64,000 bases of DNA from Mauremys mutica. Its lineage: Eukaryota; Chordata; Testudines; Geoemydidae. The DNA is taken from NCBI RefSeq assembly GCF_020497125.1, contig NC_059075.1:106307222-106371221 (forward strand). The letters run 5' to 3'. Numbering within the stretch: position 1 is the stretch's first letter; each line of letters starts with the position of its first letter. Below the pieces are notes generated by a model that was not told where the DNA came from, did no database searches, and worked only from the letters and a program-made list of their open reading frames with translations. Below, piece after piece: positions 13,130 through 26,800 of the stretch. The translations under genes and the position numbers were made by a program.

Positions 13130-13430
13130 AAAACCGAGGATGGAGAGAATTATTTACGGTGATGCCTAGGGTATAACTAGGAAAAATAAAATGAAATTAA
13201 GAAAAGAAATCTCTAGACTGAATTTCCGGAAAAATTCCCAGAGAGATGTGTAAGCCTGAGGAATTCTTTCTCAAAGGCATTGATAGAATCCCCAGTACAT
13301 GGGATGCTTAAAACTAGACTGCACAAAGCACTGTAAAATATATTCCAAAGAACCATGTTACTCTGGTAGAGGGTGGATGAGATGATCTAATAGGTCTTTT
13401 CCATTTCTAATTTCTGTTGGTTAGTCAGTA
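13130..13430 (+). repeat. CR1 LINE 3'-end fragment
   Basis: The sequence reads through GGTGATGCCTAGGGTATAAC and ends GATGATCTAATAGGTCTTTT and CCATTTCTAATTTCT, the usual order of a CR1 3' untranslated end in sense. It is heavily 5' truncated and has no open frame. Confidence 0.6.
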
Positions 13431-13630
13431 TACATTGGGTGTGAGCAAAGTAGTTGAGGTAAAATCAGAACCAGCTTGATATTTTGCTCAAAACTTAGAC
13501 TTTCTATATTTATCCTTTTTTTTCTTTTTTTTTTTTAGTTTGGAAAATATGCAGTAACTTGCCCCAACCTCACATCACTGCCCCCATCCTCACTGTACTG
13601 AGACATTTGTTAGGTAGCCTGTTCTAATCC

Positions 13631-13935
13631 ATAGAATCATAGAAGATTAGGGTTGGTAGAGACCTCAGGAGATCATCTAGTCCAACCCTCTGCTCAAAGC
13701 AGGACCACCCCCAACTAAATCATCCCAGCCAGGGTTTTGTCAAGCCGAGCCTTAAAAACCTCTAAAGAAGGAGATTCCACCACCTCCCTAGGTAACCTAT
13801 TCTAGTGCTTCACCACCCTCTTAGTGAAATAGTTTTTCCTAAAATCCAACCTAGACCTCCCACACTGCAACTTGAGACCATTACTCTTTGTTCTATCATC
13901 TGCCACCACTGAGAACAGACTAGCACCATTCAGGT
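13631..13935 (-). repeat. CR1 LINE 3'-end fragment, antisense
   Basis: It starts ATAGAATCATAGAAGATTAG and then AGATCATCTAGTCCAACCCT, the reverse complement of the CR1 tail ending in ATTCTATGAT-type repeats. It runs through CACTCTTAGTGAAATAGTTT-like CR1 sequence to about 13,935. It is 5' truncated and does not code. Confidence 0.8.
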
Positions 13936-15510
13936 CTTTTTCAGCAGATGACCCTAACTTATTGCCATTTGTGTCTTATGATAGGTTATGAACTCAGGTG
14001 GTATGTTAATTCACTGTCCTGGCCAGTATGTTATTGTGATCAACATTTCACAAATCACTGGCCTCTTCTTCTATTATCATATTTTTTGTCAAAGTATCGA
14101 GGACTTCATTCTTCCCTCATTTTCTGATAGATTTATGCACCTATGGAAGTGGTCTCTGCTTTCACTGGCAGCAGTTGCTTTAGCTTTGCAGTCTTCCATA
14201 TTCTGTGAGTTTATGTCAATTATTTACCATGCATCTGCCACCAAAAAGGCACCAGATGCAGTACATAAAATAAAGAATCATAATCCGGTTCAGTGGCTGA
14301 GGTACAGGGTTCTCAACATCAGCTGTCCCCACCCTTTCCCATCTGTGCAGAAGAATAGGCAGAAACAAGAGAAGATAAATGGTCATGAACAAAATTACTC
14401 ATGCTAGGACTTCAGTTCTCAAAATAGCCACACAAGGGAATCCAATCACCACACTCAGGGAAGGGAGTTTCACTGAGGACAGCCTGCCACCGAGAAAGGC
14501 TGACCTAGTTTGAACCTCAGAAAAATGAGCAAGATCAACCTCACAGATCTATATTACTTTGGTGGGATATAGGGTGAAAAGCAATCCTGTGAGTACCTCG
14601 TGGATCAGTTTTTGATTTAACAAAATTTTCCCACCTCATCATCTCTAGTGACTTTAGGCAGAAACTTTTCATAAAAGGAGTGGGTTTGTTTGTCATGGAT
14701 TGTCTTTCCAAGTTTACTTACTTTACCTGCTGCAGCTTCTTGAGCTTCAGAAAAGAGGCTGTGAACAAAGTACTCTCCTGAGGAACTTGCACAAAGTTAT
14801 CCTACAGGCAGACATTCTGAGGAAACAAGTCGGTGAATAAAACTAAGTTAAGTCAGGATTTAATCCTCCAGGAATCAAATTTTGAATCCTGAGCTAATAG
14901 CCCTTAAGATTTGAGTCAGGACTTTGAGAGTTTTAAGTGGGCCTAGAAGAAAGATCTTTTGAATGATTTTTTTATGCTGGGTAGTAAACAGTAGTTATTT
15001 AAAGCTAACATTTAACATATCAAGAAGCTAACATTTAGATGACAGGCAATCTGATCCCCATCCTGAGTTAGAAGAGAGAGGTCATTGTGTGGTGAAGAAC
15101 AAGTAGTGGAACTGATCCAGGTGTTTTTAAGGGAGAAGATGTATCTTGTGCTTACAACTACAAAGGGGCGAGTGTGCTTTCAGGACTTCCTATTCTCACC
15201 TCTTCCAATAAGTTTATTTAGTTTTTCCCAATACATGTAATAGTAGAAGGCACCTGGACAATTGGTGTTTGCTAGCCTGAAGGTCATGTCTCATGCCTTT
15301 TGGACCATGAAAGCCAAGTGTGGTATTTTCAAAGCTGCCTAAAGGAACTGGATTCCCAGTTCCCAAAGCCACCGAAGGGATTTGGGCATCCAGTTCTTAG
15401 AAATTCCCACCCTAAGAGCCAAATCCTGCTTTTCTTCCTTATGCCTCTAGTCTTATTTACTGTGAGCAAGAAACTCCAGCACTGAGAGTGGATGAAGATC
15501 TCGTAATAAC
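13936..15510. other. Non-coding DNA containing one orphan open frame
   Basis: A 139-codon open frame at 13,988-14,407 (+) has a hydrophobic middle but no recognisable domain, no splice signals at its ends and no homologue I know. I treat it as chance. The rest shows nothing definable. Confidence 0.3.
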
Positions 15511-15529
15511 ACTACTCTATATTAAAGAT

Positions 15530-15805
15530 TATTTTAGTAGTAATACTGTTGCAATAGCACCTGGAGGCCTCAACCAAAATTGGGGCCCTATTGTGCTAGC
15601 TGCTGTACATGCACATAATAAAAGTTCCTGCCCTGGAGAGCTTACAGTTTCCATTGCCCAAATCAGATAATGGGTGGGAGGAAAGAATATTTTTCCCTAT
15701 TTTACAAATGAAGGAGATCAAAGACTGATAGAATGAGGAATTGAATCTAGGATTCCTGAGGACTAAGCCAGTGACTTAACCACAAGGCTATCCTTCCAGC
15801 CCTTT
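15530..15805 (-). repeat. MIR-like or related amniote SINE relic
   Basis: The order GGGGCCCTATTGTGCTAGCT, CCCTGGAGAGCTTACAGTTT, TTTTACAAATGAAGGAG, and finally AGTGACTTAACCACAAGGC matches an abundant amniote SINE relic in antisense. The same arrangement recurs at 26,290-26,580. Confidence 0.55.
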
Positions 15806-17379
15806 GGAAAGGGTACTATGTTAGTGTGTCAGATGCGCCTCTTCTTCCTTTATCGCCCCCCACCAGCAAAAAAAAACTTCAGTCAGAAAATGGGGGAACC
15901 CCTTTGAAAGAGGAGTTTCCCTGCCATACCCACTGCCCCAAATCAACAGGCGAACAAATTCAAAAGAACCTATGAGATATTAAAAGAATCATCAGAGCCA
16001 AAGTCTTGAAGTCAACTAGGCTTGTGCAATGTGGCGCTTTTGGGTGAAAGGTAAAACTCAGCCATTGACTTTGGGAATCAGGCCCATTTCCATTCTATTC
16101 TGTTCTTTACAAGTTCTTATTCCACACGCATCACCATAATATCTGAGTGTCTTCCAGTAGTGAATTAAGAATTGTGAGTATCATCTGTCGTGTGGTTTGT
16201 TGTCTCTCTCATCCCTGTCTCAAGGGAAGAAGTGTGTGTGCAATTTTAGTTGGTAGGGATTTTTTTTTTTTTTTTTTTTAGTTCTTGTGGGAGTTTTTTT
16301 TCCACTGTCTCGGACTGGCCCCTGAGAAACTGCTGTCTCCTGCACAGACAAATTTACTCTCATTGTAGAAAGTTCTCTTCTGCTACAGAAGTAGTTATGA
16401 GCCACAGACTCCACCAGAGATCCTGGTGCCAGGCCAGGAGTGCCTTGGAAATAAGAACCAATACCTTGAAGCAATACTTTTACTGCCTGGCAGTACTGCT
16501 ACCAAAATAGGCTACCAAAAATGCATTCAGATGTTTGCTATCTATTAATCTTTGAGCCACCCAGACTTGGGTGAACCATCAAGAATTATGCCATAAGGAG
16601 GAAGTGTATATTCTAGTTCTGAAGGAAGCACAGATGGTGCGGGGTGAGAGAGGAAGGTGAGAAGTTGGCAGCATTTATTATCACAATAAAAACCTTGCAT
16701 ACCTTAGTTGGGAGTTGGGTAATGTAATAAAAACTCATGGTATTCCTGACACTTCCATGAAGTGAGTCAAGCATTGGCAGGGCTGTAGACTAACTGTCTT
16801 AGATCTCTCTATGATAACCCTACTGTAAAAGTAAAGCAACTTACTATCTGTTCTTTTGATAGGCTTAACCATTATATTGCTGTGGATCATGGCTTAAGCC
16901 CTCTTGTACCTTGGGTAACCAGATAGCAAGTGTGAAAAATTGGGACAGGGGTGGGGGGTAATTGGCACCTATATTTGAAAAAGACCCAAATATTGGGACT
17001 GTCCCAATAAAATTTCACATAATTTGGAAATGACTGTGGAGTTTTTCATGTGAAGGGGGGCTTGGTATGGCATCTTCAATTGACTTAATACTCTGGAAGT
17101 TCACAGTCCTTCTGGAAAAAAAAGATGAGATTGGACACTTTTTATCTTTTCTTTGTCGTCTTAGTATCACTAATTTAGAATTGAAGCATGGTTTTGAATG
17201 GAACCCATCTTAACACATGCAGACTAGTAGACTGCTTTGTGGACAATTAGCAGCCATTGTGTATCTGTTTGTGATACAGGTATTTAGCTCAGAAGCCACC
17301 TTTAATTCCCTAATACACTGGGAAGCCTGCAAGGAGTTTGGAACTTTGGTATGGATCCTTCCTAAAGCTTCCTGTATCA
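15806..17379. other. Anonymous non-coding DNA
   Basis: No gene or clear element is seen apart from a run of 20 thymines at 16,260-16,279, which could be the remnant of a retroposed A-tail on the minus strand. Confidence 0.3.
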
Positions 17380-17692
17380 CAGGGGTAGGCAAGCTATGGC
17401 ACAAAGGCGGCACACGAGCTGATTTTCAGTGGCACTCACACTGCCTGGATCCTGGCCACTGGTCCAGAGGGCTCTGCATTTTATTTAATTTTAAATGAAG
17501 CTTCTTAAACATTTTAAAAACCTTATTTACTTTACATACAACAATAGTTTAGTTATATATTATAGACTTATAGAAAGAGACCTTCTAAGAACGTTAAAAT
17601 GTATTGCTGGCATGCGAAACCTTAAATTAGAGTGAATGAATAAAGACTCAGCACACCACTTCTGAAAGGTTGCTGATCCCTGCTCTACCACT
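17380..17692. mobile_element. hAT-like MITE, 313 bp
   Basis: The ends CAGGGGTAGGCAAGCTATGG and GGTTGCTGATCCCTG are imperfect inverted repeats with the hAT CAGGG form. The flanking 8-mers CTGTATCA (17,372-17,379) and CTCTACCA (17,693-17,700) share six of eight bases. The interior is A/T-rich and non-coding. Confidence 0.6.
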
Positions 17693-18548
17693 AAGTCAGA
17701 TGGGCAGCTTCCTTGGTTCACACCCGCTGCTGTTCTCCCTGCTTTGGCTGCCGGTGAAAACTTGGAAGATTTTCTTCTTTTTCATGAGCAAGATCTCCCA
17801 AGCTGTTTGGCAAGATGATAAGCCTCGAGCGAACGCATTTGGCTCTCATTATTAAAAATCTGCCCACTCTTGCACAATGCCAAAGCAAGAGCAGGCATAT
17901 ATTACAATAGCACATCTAAAAATACCATACTCCTGCTTGCTCTGCTCATAGCTGCAAAAGTACACCACTCGCAACAAAGCGATTAAAAAAGGAATGCTGT
18001 ATTCCTTGCCCTTATCCCAGCAGCTGCCACCTACCTATAGAATTCCAACCCAGCTTCCACCTTCGTATTAATTCATGTATTTCCTCTCTTTAATGCAAGA
18101 GTAAATAATCCAAGAGCCAACCTTCACCGCACAGTCAATTGTTGCCTCTCAACGGCAGTCCCATTGGACCACTAGCAGAGCCAGTTCAATGGCTTGACAG
18201 CATCTCTGGTATCTCTAACATCATTTTCTCAAATTCACAGGAAGGTTTTCTTGGCAGAAGAGTTCATAGCAGGAATGTCTTTAGAGCATAATTCTTTGTA
18301 ATACATGCTATGTTGCATTTTTTTAAAACGGTATGTTTTGTGGAAAATGCTCTCTATTTTAAAGAACTCCCTATTTGGTTTAGAATTAGAAACCCAAACA
18401 AATACTCCTTCAGATGATATCCGTCTGTCTATAGCAACAGACTGTATAAACCTCCATGGACGGGATAGGACATCAGTCCTCTCTTAAATAGCCCCCATTC
18501 ATTACTAAACACAAAGGGACAGATCCAAGGCTGATGTAAATAGGCGTA

Positions 18549-18735
18549 CACCTCTACCCCAATATAACGCGACCTGATATAACATGAATTCAGATATAAC
18601 GCGGTAAAGCAGCGCTCAGGAGCAGGGGGGCTGCGCACTCTGGCGGATCAAAGCAAGTTCAATATAACGCAGTTTCACCTATAACGTGGTAAGATTTTTG
18701 GCTCCTGAGGACAGCGTTATATCGGGGTAGAGGTG
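18549..18735 (-). mobile_element. Short TA-TSD transposon of the CACCTCTACCCC family, 187 bp
   Basis: The ends CACCTCTACCCCAATATAAC and TTATATCGGGGTAGAGGTG are near-perfect inverted repeats flanked by TA on both sides (18,547-18,548 and 18,736-18,737). This fits a Tc1/mariner-superfamily (pogo/Tigger-like) MITE. Its reverse complement aligns with both ends of the 58,821-59,974 element, so it is a deletion derivative in the opposite orientation. Confidence 0.8.
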
Positions 18736-18737
18736 TA

Positions 18738-20130
18738 GTTCCATTCAGGTTAGTGCCCAGGGCCACAGATAACTGGTGGGTTTTTTCCAGCAATGACTAC
18801 TTAAAAGCTCTCACCAATGACCTTCCTTCAACCAGGGTCCCATTATTGAATGACTTTCCATTATATTCTAAATAATACCTATCTCTAATGGGTTATTTTT
18901 GTCGGTGTTGTTTTTTTTGGGGGTGGGGGGAGAAAAGCATTGTGGATCTGAAAATATATTAAAGCCATAGGCTTTGTTTAATAGTAAACAAACTAAGGAG
19001 TGTCTGGCTTTGATTACTCACTGCCGGGTGCATGAGAGATCTAGCATTTGATCTGTTGTGGTGCTGGCATCATTTTAAAATATTCTACACAGCTTTTGTC
19101 TGTCTAAACAAGCATATAGCTTGATGAAACACAAGGGTGTTAGGAGAGAGAAGGTTGTTTGCTTTTGATAGGAGTTCCTGGCTTTCTGTTTTAATAACAA
19201 TAGTTCAGCCTCTTATAGATTGATCAGTGAATGGTTTGATCTTTAAGCATTATGCTTCAGAAGCAGAACACTGTAACATGAATGCCTGTTCCATTCATCA
19301 GGTCAACACAGGCTGGGTTGAAAACCCTGACCACAGAGTAAACTGTTAACGTAGTCTGTTAAGTACCCACTTTTTAAAACTCAATGTACATAAATATCAG
19401 TGTCATGTTAGAAGGCATCAAAATAACTGACGCACACTCTGTTGGCTTCAAAGACATAAGGTCTTGTATACTGAAGGATAAACCTCAAAAGGGTTTGGGT
19501 AAGTACCTCAAAGTCTGGATGCTTTGTAGATTCTCTGGAAACTGCTAAATATGGATTAAAAACTCTTAGCAAAATAGGCTTTTTTGCAGTATTTCATCCC
19601 CTTGAGGCTCTGTTTCTGGTCAGAGTCCAGAAGTCCAGAATTGTGCAAAAACATAAAGTAATTAACCAAACATTTCAGAACCATCCAATAGGTCTGAGTC
19701 TCAAATTGGGCAAGGGATTCCACAAAAGTACAGGATCTGCCTATGCAGAACAGCTAACAGGGAAGGGGTTTTGGACTCTCACTGATCTCTGCCACAGTCT
19801 GTCCACTGGATTTGAGTCCATGGCTGGATTTATATTTTTTTTTCAAGGAATTTGGTGTTGAATTAGCCACCAGAGGGAGCCTATCCAGTTGTTGGAGTCC
19901 AATGGAAACATTGAAATTGACAGAGTAAACAGTAGTGTTCAAATGTCATTCAGTGGTTCATATTGGCTTTTACATAAATGGAAGCTCAAATGAAAGTCAG
20001 ACATTGCTTAGTTTTACTTTTTTATTAAAGGAAACAAAAATACTTTTGCCCACTTTTTTTCTTGTCATGGGAAATAGACGTGCATAAGACCTATGGGTAC
20101 AATTTTCAAAAATCCTTCAGCATTCTAGAA
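18738..20130. other. Anonymous non-coding DNA
   Basis: No gene, clear repeat or regulatory structure is seen. Confidence 0.3.
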
Positions 20131-20246
20131 GCCTAAGTGCCATTTTTCAAAAGTGATTTAAACAGTAAGGAGCTAAGTCCCATTGATTTTTCAATGAGGT
20201 TTAGGCTCCTAAGAACCTGCATCAGTTTTGAAAATGGCATTTAGCC
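20131..20246. repeat. Foldback MITE relic
   Basis: GCCTAAGTGCCATTTTTCAA on the left mirrors TTTTGAAAATGGCATTTAGCC on the right, with a CCCATTGATTTTTCAATGAG centre. This is the same relic style seen throughout the window. Confidence 0.5.
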
Positions 20247-20604
20247 TCCTAAGTCACTGAAGCACTTTTTAAACAAGAAAATAAAGCTACAATAATTTAA
20301 AGTCTCACGTTGTCGTATTAACCTAGATTCTCCATGGAGTTTGCTTTTGCTTTTTAGTATTTAATGTATGTTTGATGATGATTTATCTGTATAAAGGCTG
20401 TGGATAAACTTTGATTGTTGTCTTTAGTAGAAAAATGAGCCTGATTCTCCATGTCCAAGTCATTTACACCTGTATAGAGTGGGCAAAAAATGAGTGTAAA
20501 ACATTGCTGTTCAGTTTTGGTATCTTTTTACATCCGCTTTGCATGGAGCAAGGTGCAAGGCAGTGGAGAGTCAGGCCACAGGCATTCATTCTCAGTATAA
20601 ATAA

Positions 20605-20692
20605 TAGAATCACAGAAATGTAGGGCTGGAAGGGGCCGCGAGAGGTCATCTAGTCCAGCCCCCTGCACTGAGGCAGGACCAAAGTATGTCAT
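20605..20692 (-). repeat. CR1 (or CR1-tailed SINE) 3' tail, antisense
   Basis: TAGAATCACAGAAATGTAGG followed by GAGAGGTCATCTAGTCCAGC is the reverse complement of a CR1 tail. It is only about 90 bp long. Confidence 0.75.
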
Positions 20693-20759
20693 TTAGTACA
20701 TAATTTGGGCATTTCACTATAATGAAGCACATGTTTCACAAAGCAATATTTCCTCACTA

Positions 20760-21036
20760 AGGCTCCAATTCAGGAAAACATGCCTATTGAGGAAAGCACT
20801 TACGGACATGCTTAACTTTAGACACATGCTAAGTCCCACTGACGTCAATGGGATTTAAGCACATATGTTTAAATGCTTTCTTAAAAAGCAGTCAGTTTAT
20901 GCAGATGCTTACATGCTCTCCTGAATTGGAGCCTAGAGGGCCGATCCTGCAAACATTCTAAAGGACTTAGTTTTTACAACCACACACTCAGTAGTAAACA
21001 CTAAGCCTGTTAGAAAGTGTTTGTGGGATCAGGCCG
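20760..21036. repeat. Two adjacent palindromic MITE relics
   Basis: The first spans about 20,760-20,935, with AGGCTCCAATTCAGGAAA mirrored by CTCCTGAATTGGAGCCT and an ACGTCAATGGGA centre. The second spans about 20,939-21,036, with GGGCCGATCCTGCAAACA mirrored by TGTTTGTGGGATCAGGCC. Both families recur elsewhere here, for example at 46,670-46,795 and 27,665-27,740. Confidence 0.5.
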
Positions 21037-23269
21037 TAAGTAAGCCAGAGACATCCAGAGAGAAGTGATTTATTAGCTTTAACAAGGTGTTTAGACAAGG
21101 TGGTGAAACTCCTTTGGCCACTCTCCTGAATCCATCTCCATCATTGTCCAATACACCTTCTGGGCTCTGACCCTTCTCTGTTGCCTTCTGATAACTCTTG
21201 TTATTTTCACACTAGTTCTCCTTACACTCCTGCATGGCTGCAGGGCTCCTTGTTTCTCAGAACTGCAAGATATACTGGCTGTAATTCCCTCATTTTTCAT
21301 GAAGTCTCTTAGGTATCTATCTCTGCATCACCAAACCGGCACCTCTCTAGTCTGATACTTTTACACTAATTGCGCAATATACCTGTCATTATCATTACTT
21401 CTTTATCCTGTTACCACAGTGTTTCTCTGTGTATGTGCAGTGGAGTTCCTTTGAAGGCTAGTAGGCTATGGCACTTCTGACAGATTGGCTATGTAATGAA
21501 ATGGAAATGTGTTGCATGCATTAATACATAGTGGGGAGAATGTCAGTGTTATGAACTAATTCATGACAACATAAATTAGCACAGAACTGAATGATTGTGC
21601 TCGTTAAGAATTGCAGTTGTGGAGCTGTGCTACCTTTGTTGTATCAGGTGTGGTTATATGATGGGCACTGTTTTTAATGTAGTAGTTATTATAGTTAGCA
21701 ATTGAGATCACTCTGATTTAGAAAGTTTCCTTTTTTGACATAGGCTAAATTGTTAACAGACAACTTTACCTGTATATTGCAAAGCCTAGTCAAAAATGCA
21801 CTCTGTGCCAAGCAGCAAGCATGGTTCACTATTGTGCATATCCTGCTTCCATGGCCATATTCATTTATAAGTGAGGAAAGGGTAATATTTGGAAGAAATT
21901 AATTTTTAGACGCATGTAGGACCCTGAGCATCCAGGTTTAGCATAATAATGAAAGGATGATATATTGCCAAGCTGCCTGGTCTCACCCATGTTATTGCTT
22001 CAGACATGAAGCAGCAAGGTTTTCCATATGTAGCATTCAGCTTCTTTTCACTGATCCTTCTTTTCATTATTATTTTTATTATACATCCATGGTGGCATAG
22101 CACAGTGCAATGAATAGTAATCTCAGTGGCTGGAAATGTATTATAATACTTCTAGATCCTGATTCTGAACTCATTGTCCCTGGTGCAAAATCAGGAGTAA
22201 CTCCAATGAAGCCAATGGAGGTAGACTGTTGTAAAACTGATGTGAGAGGAGAATCAGGCCCCTAATAATTAATTAATTCCATCCACAGGAACTAGACTGC
22301 AAGGGTGAAATTCTAGCTCCACTGAAGTCAATTCCAAAACTCCAATTGATTTCAGTGGGGTCAGTATTGCACCCCAAGTTGTCTGTGTGAAGCTATATAT
22401 CAAATACGAAGTGGTATCATATATAATAATAAACTGCAGAGTCATCTGGTAGATAGATTAGATATGGAACTCATGGTGGTGATTATCAGCGTGAGACTAG
22501 AATGTCTGCGCTATTCACAAGTAGCAAAGTCACCGAGTGTGTTATGCAGATTGTCCTAAAAGATTGCAGATAAAGGCCCATATTTTTTTGAAAAAATGAA
22601 AGTTTGGTTTCTGAAACACAGTTCTGCAGAAGGGGGTGAAATCTGAGACAACTTTTTGGTGGAATGGTAGGGTAAGCGGGACCCTGGTTATAAAGTGTAA
22701 GTGTCCTTACAAGAAGCAATTTTAAAAATAGCCCAATGAAGTTTGGCTGTTTGTTTGGGTTTTTTTTAATCCAACTTTGGGCTGAGAATAGTACAAGAAG
22801 GTCCAACTAACTGTTGAGCTGCTGGTTCCTTTGTCATTATAGAATGTGGAGTCCTGAATGTGTGCAGTTAATGGAGAGTTTGGAAGCAGCAGTAAGATGC
22901 AGCAAGGGTTACAGCGCAAAGCAGCTATGCCCAAGTCTGCTTGCTTCTCAATCAATAGAAAAGCAGGGTTGAATTCAGGTTCTTTTTGTTTGTATGTATG
23001 TGGTGCTGTGGTCACCAAAAAATTCAAAGCTTGAGTCACTTTTGCCTTTGTGGTATTTTAGAAGGATATTTCACGGCATTTAGAAGAGTCACTTATTTTA
23101 AAAGCTAAAAATACACCATTGAGACTGTACTAACTGAAGACTTAAGGTTCAAGGGCCCAATCCTGCAAACCCTTATTGGTGTAAACAGTCTTTATTGATG
23201 CAAGTTGTCCTATTGACTACTGTGAGACTACGCACGTGAGGAAAGACTGTGCAGGACTGGGCCCGAAAC
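21037..23269. other. Anonymous non-coding DNA
   Basis: No gene is seen. Short relic cores occur at 22,190-22,260 and 22,310-22,375 (AATTCCAAAACTCCAATTGA and GATTTCAGTGGGG type). Confidence 0.3.
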
Positions 23270-23803
23270 CAGGGCCGCCCAGAGGATTCCGGGGGCCCGG
23301 GGTCTTCGGCGGCGGGGGGCCCTTCCGTTCCGGGACCCGCCGCCGAAGTGCCCCGAAGACCCGCGGCGGGCCCCCCCCCCCCCCGCCGCCGAATTACCGC
23401 CGAAGCCGGACCCGCCGCCGAAGTGCAGCCCGGTCTTCGGCGGTAATTCGGCGGGGGTGGGGGGCCCCGCCGCGGGTCTTCGGGGCACTTCGGCGGCGGG
23501 TCCCGGAACGGAAGGGCCCCCCCGCCGCCGAATTACCGCCGAAGACCGAGCTGCACTTCGGCGGCGGGTCCCGCTCTGTCTTCGGCGGTAATTCGCCAGC
23601 TGGGGGGTCCTTCCGCTCTGCCGGCGAAGACCGGGAGCAGAAGAAGCTCCTGCGCCTGGCCCCGCAAGAGTTTTCCGGGCCCCCCCCCCGGAGCGAGTGA
23701 GGGACCCCGCTCCAGGGGCCCCGAAAAACTCTGGTGGGGGCCCCTGTGGGGCTCGGGGCCTGGGGCAAATTGCCCCTCTTGCCCCCCCCTCTGGGCGGCC
23801 CTG
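23270..23803. mobile_element. GC-rich hAT-like element, copy B, 534 bp
   Basis: The ends CAGGGCCGCCCAGAGG and CTCTGGGCGGCCCTG are flanked by an exact 8-bp duplication, CCCGAAAC, at 23,262-23,269 and 23,804-23,811. Internally, arms of roughly 57 bp near 23,317-23,372 and 23,461-23,519 are inverted copies around GACCCGCCGCCGAAGTGCC. The open frames on both strands are by-products of the GC-rich composition. Confidence 0.85.
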
Positions 23804-23811
23804 CCCGAAAC

Positions 23812-26800
23812 TGCTGATGTTACTGAACTGGGTGTGGGCTCAAGAATCAGCAAATTTGAACCATTGTATGGTGGTGTCTTCTCTTTTTTTCTTACAGTGG
23901 TCAATGTGCCTTTGAAAGTATGTTCACTGGCATTGAGTCTAGAAGTACAAGAAAAGGAACCATATCGGGGTGCATAAATCAAAGTTTGAAACTCAGTTGT
24001 TTTCTTGTCCTAAATTTCTAAAAGGCCGACTGACCTGCAGTCAGGTCAGTCTACTTGAAGACCTGTTTCCATATCGTTTGCTGATTGAGTAATTTATAAG
24101 CAAAAAATGCACAGTGCTTCTATGTGTTTCGCTAAATCAGTATTTTATATTAGTAAAGTCAGTGTTTAACATTAGTCATTTTCACTGTTCATTTGGGGGG
24201 GGGGCTTGATTCGATTAAATCAATGAAAAGATTACTTTGAAGGACTTTGGATCAGGCCCTTGATCAAGTTGTTTCTTAATTTTTGGAATGGCAAACAATG
24301 TAACAAAACATATAAAGAAAAGCATCTGATGTAAACATGCATATGGCAGGGGAATGCAGAAATCCCTTGTAGAATAAAAGAAGCTGGTACAATGGTACTC
24401 TACCGAAACAGGCCCTAATCAAACTAAGAAATAAAATTAATAGTAATAATAATATTCTGTACGTAAAGAGTCTCCAAGATCAGTGTTAAAATTTAATCTA
24501 CATGGACTGGATCCAAGCAAACCACCAATGACTCAAAGTCAGAAGTCTAATCTAATGTTATAAACCGGGAGACTGCACCCACGTACAGACTAAACAGAAG
24601 TTGGTTTCAATTTTGGTTTTAACCCTGAACCATTTTGTGTGGGAAAGGAAGCACATCTAACTAGCAAAGGCTGTATTTCTCCATAAACCTAACATTGGAG
24701 GATTTCTTCTCATTTTATTATGTCTGAGACAGCTGAGGTGGGTGTCATCATTTGCTAATAAGGCTCCCCTGGTTCTCCTTTTCAGATTAGAAATCATTGT
24801 ATCACACCTAGCCAGGGCCAGATGTGTCATAAAGACAAGACTTGTGGTTGCCTAGGTCAGCAGAACATTCCCAAACTGTTTGTGAGAGTGACTGCAGGCT
24901 GCTAGGGGCTGACATATATGGATCTGATTAAGGGCAGGCAGGGGACTCCTAGAGATGCCTCTGCATTCAGCCAACCAAAAATTCCTCACCTTTTCACAGG
25001 AACTCCTGACTAAAGAACTGCTTGTTTTTGGTTATGCTGAAAGAAGCACAACAAACCCTGAATATCCTCAATAACCACTTGGAGACTGATTTTCCTAGAG
25101 GCCGAGCACCCATATCACCCCCTGGTTAAAGTGGAGCTGTGGGAGCTCAGAACTTAAGAAAATCATCTCATGTGACACTCGTGCCTGGAAACCCATGTGG
25201 ATTCTCTTGCACTCAGCAGGCCTAAAGAAAGTCAGCAGGGATTCCCCATCAATGATTCCTCTGGATTCCTGGGATCACTGCTGAGCAGCAAAACCAGATG
25301 GCCTCTCTGTCTCCTCTCCCACTGCTCCACTTGGTGACTTATAGCCATCAGGGAGTGGCAGGTGAGCATCAGGAAAGAGCAGGCAGGACAGAAGGTGAGT
25401 AGAAAAAACATGCTTCAGCCCCATAATCTCCCAGGCACCCAACCCAGCAAGCTGACCCAAAATCCTCCAGCCGTCTCACCACACATGCACTCAGCTTCTC
25501 AAGCACCCCTTGCACCCCCCCCCACACACACACACTCACAGAGTAACCCCAGGACCGACCTGGCATCCCATCTCCCTAACAGCACAGCATCCCACCACTC
25601 ATGCAGCTGACTCTGGAATTTCTCATCAACAACTTGAGTTTCCCCAAGCATCTCCTCCAGCTGCTTCCCTCACCTTCCCTGGAAATGGGGTTCCTGTGTT
25701 TGTGAGGAGGGGGTTGTCCCATCTGTTACTTCTGGGGAATAACAAGGAGCCTGCTGAGCCCATTTGCTCCTAGGGCTTGAGGTGGGGAGGGAAGGGGGTG
25801 GATGGGCCCCTTTGTCTCAGCTCTGCTACTGCTTGTGGAGGAGATTGGAGGAGAATGAACTGTCATTCATCCATGAGAAATTTCATACCTGGAGCTGCCC
25901 AGAGCCCAGGAGCTTTGTGCAGCCGTTACTCCTGTGAGCATTGGCATAACTATCCTGTAGGTGTAAGCACCACTTGTGGGAACAGGAGTAGCATGACTGA
26001 GACCTAGAAATTAAAGCTAGTCAAACAGTTTTATGATGTCTACATGGAAACTGACTGACAGGGCTGCTTGCTGGTGATGAGTTCTGTGCCACCAGGGGAA
26101 TGACTTTCACACAGATTTGTGGAATGGAGAATCAGAATACAGGGTATATTTGAAAAAGTTTATATTTGAAAAAAGGAGCAGATTAGTAAATAGTAATTAA
26201 ATGGGTCAAATACTGCTGATTTGCAACAGATCTTACTCAGGAAAAACTCCCATTGAAATTTCATGGCTGTTCAAAAGTGGCAATTTATTATTAATTATTA
26301 TTATTATTATTAACCTTACAGTAGCACTTACAGGCCCCATCCAAGATTTGGTCCCTATCATGCTAGGTATTGTACATGCACATAATGAGAGACAATCCTT
26401 GCCTTGAAGAACTTACAAACTCAATAGGCAAGATGGACAAAGGCTGGGAGAAAAGTGTTGTTATCCCCATATTCCTGGGGAACTGAGCCTGAGAGAAACA
26501 GTGTCCAAGGTTACGCAGGAAGTCTATGGCACACCCAAGAATTAAACCAAGACTCCTTGTCTAGTATGTTAATAACAAGATCTCCATCTTAAGTTGTTGG
26601 GGGTGCAACAATCACTCTGCTTTGCCTTACAGTTCTCATGCTCTATAGGCTCCAAGAGAAATGACTCCGGTTGCCAAATTGTGAGAAGAATTTTGTTTGT
26701 TTTGTTCTCCTTGCCGTACCTACCACAGCTCACTGCTGCAGCACACTGGTTGGATTGTTTTAGCAACTCTGCAGTTACCTGAGTGGTATTTTTGTGGCTT

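Noticed and set aside
13988..14407. 139-codon + frame with a hydrophobic stretch
   Set aside because: No recognisable homologue, no splice signals at the ends, and no supporting context. Probably chance.
23270..23803. CpG island suggesting a gene promoter
   Set aside because: The island coincides base for base with a transposon bounded by an exact 8-bp duplication.
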